A DNA stretch of 64,000 bases, from the NCBI GenBank assembly GCA_036924085.1, contig JAVGWX010000018.1, forward strand, positions 20,263,464-20,327,463, written 5' to 3'. Positions within the stretch are counted from its first letter, which is position 1; every line of letters begins with the position of its first letter. The notes under the pieces were generated by a model. The model worked only from the letters and a program-made list of their open reading frames with translations, was not told the DNA's origin and searched no databases. Of the stretch, positions 63,075-64,000 are shown piece by piece. Origin of the DNA: Ariolimax columbianus (Eukaryota; Mollusca; Gastropoda; Stylommatophora; Arionidae). A program made the translations under genes and the position numbers.

Positions 63075-63345
63075 AAATCAATGTGGGGCTGAAGATGCAG
63101 AACAGGAAATGAGCTGACAGCAGCCAGCTATGAGTCGCTGGCTGCTTGCTTCAGGGTCAGCGACTCTGAAAACAGGCTGGGCTAATGTAGTTTGGCTGAG
63201 AAAATAGGAATTACTGTGGAAAGGCAAATCCACTATCCAAAAAAGCCAGCTGAAACCGGATGTGTTGGGCAGAAGGGTGCATATATCGCAACCTCGCTGT
63301 AAACTCTGATACACTATCCATTTCAGGATGAATGCAGAAGAACAA
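63075..63345 (+). mobile_element. SINE-B copy, near full length
   Basis: Head CAGCCAGCTATGAGTCGCTG, CAGGCTGGGCTAATGTAGTT, core GCTGAAACCGGATGTGTTGG, GGTGCATATATCGCAACC. Confidence 0.78.
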
Positions 63346-63564
63346 GAAACTCAATGCAGCTTTTTTGTCCTGGAGTACCGCGTTGGACCAAGGGTTTTGC
63401 TCAGATCATCTTTCTATTTCATTGGTGGATGTCCTCATGGACGCTTTAAAAAGTTGTTGAAATCTTATCTCTTATAACTATAGACTAGTTTGTTAACTAA
63501 ATCTGCCAAGCTGTTTGCTCTTCCACTGTCAGTATCAAGCAAATTAATTTGCAGGTGTTTCGTA

Positions 63565-63592
63565 GTTTTCGAAGGGTTTGATTCCCCAGGGT
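63565..63592 (-). mobile_element. Scrap of SINE-1 joined to LINE-AAG
   Basis: CGAAGGGTTTGATTCCCCAG resembles TTCTAAGGGTTTGCTTCCCC of minus-sense SINE-1. It ends exactly where the LINE fragment starts. Confidence 0.4.
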
Positions 63593-64000
63593 GATACTAG
63601 TATGACGTACGAAGAGTCAAAACGGCTTATCAAAGCCAGAGACATGATCAAATGGGAAACCGAACATACTGGTTACACCAAAAACGATGCCTATTACCAG
63701 TTGAACAGAAAAGAGCAGGTCGTTGTCTTCAGACTTCGCACTGGCCACAATAGACTGAGATACCACCTATTCAACAAATTGAAGATAGGTGGTACCGACG
63801 AATGCCCGTGCGGTACCGGTAAAATGACCGCTGAACATCTGCTGCAGAACTGCCCGACATACGAGGATCAGAGAGAGCAGATGTGGCCATCACCAGTGGA
63901 ACTGCAAGACAAGCTCTATGGCAGTGGCGACAGCCTCAGGATGACCACCGCTTTTTTCGAAAAAATAATGGTTACTGTCTGACTGCGTACGAAGAAGAAG
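63593..64000 (+). mobile_element. LINE-AAG 3' fragment at the window end
   Basis: Open for 134 codons: [89 protein letters not shown], then GTACGAAGAAGAAG. The tail reaches the window edge, so its right duplication is not visible. Confidence 0.92.

Overview
The window is animal nuclear DNA: split genes with GT-AG introns, many SINEs and LINE fragments, and minisatellites. The only host gene I can support is the 3' part of a CREB-binding protein (CBP/p300) acetyltransferase on the + strand. Its TAZ1 and KIX regions would lie upstream of the window. The mix of LINEs (RT plus RNase H, CR1-like, RTE-like, and zinc-finger-tailed types) and tRNA-derived SINEs suggests a lophotrochozoan, most likely a mollusc and perhaps a gastropod. 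That placement is inference from remembered families and is not proven here.

Layout. Positions 1-38825 hold fourteen coding exons of CBP (1303-1421 to 36945-38825). Together they encode 1273 residues in one consistent reading frame. In order they cover the bromodomain, RING/PHD, the acetyltransferase (HAT) domain with its acidic and lysine-rich loop, ZZ, TAZ2, the NCBD and a Gln-rich tail. Introns run from 0.6 to 5.6 kb and are packed with repeats. These include a 22-bp minisatellite (intron 5), a 51-bp minisatellite starting about 50 bp after the exon that ends at 25938 (intron 11), and a 24-bp minisatellite ending about 40 bp before the last exon (intron 13). Intron 13 also holds a 2.2-kb LINE with RT and RNase H. 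From about 39.6 kb to the end I see no host gene, only layered transposable elements, a broken DDE transposase, a 36-bp minisatellite and unassigned AT-rich DNA.

Mobile elements. I use local names. LINE-AAG: RT + RNase H + C-terminal Cys/His motif, ending in (AAG)n, with at least six fragments. LINE-CR: CR1-like 3' ends. LINE-RTE: RTE-like 3' ends. LINE-ZF: 3' ends with a C2H2-like finger. LINE-G: ends in a C-x2-C-AHP-x-ETV motif. SINE-A and SINE-B: related repeats; SINE-A ends in (AAG)n. SINE-1: tRNA-derived with a poly-A tail. SINE-C: about 330 bp, no recognised head. SINE-F: tRNA-derived, found inside other repeats. Many insertions keep direct target-site duplications of 8-14 bp, so the order of several nested events can be read. 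The most interesting structural points are a core segment shared by SINE-A, SINE-B and SINE-1, the (AAG)n tail shared by SINE-A and LINE-AAG, and minisatellites placed next to CBP splice sites.
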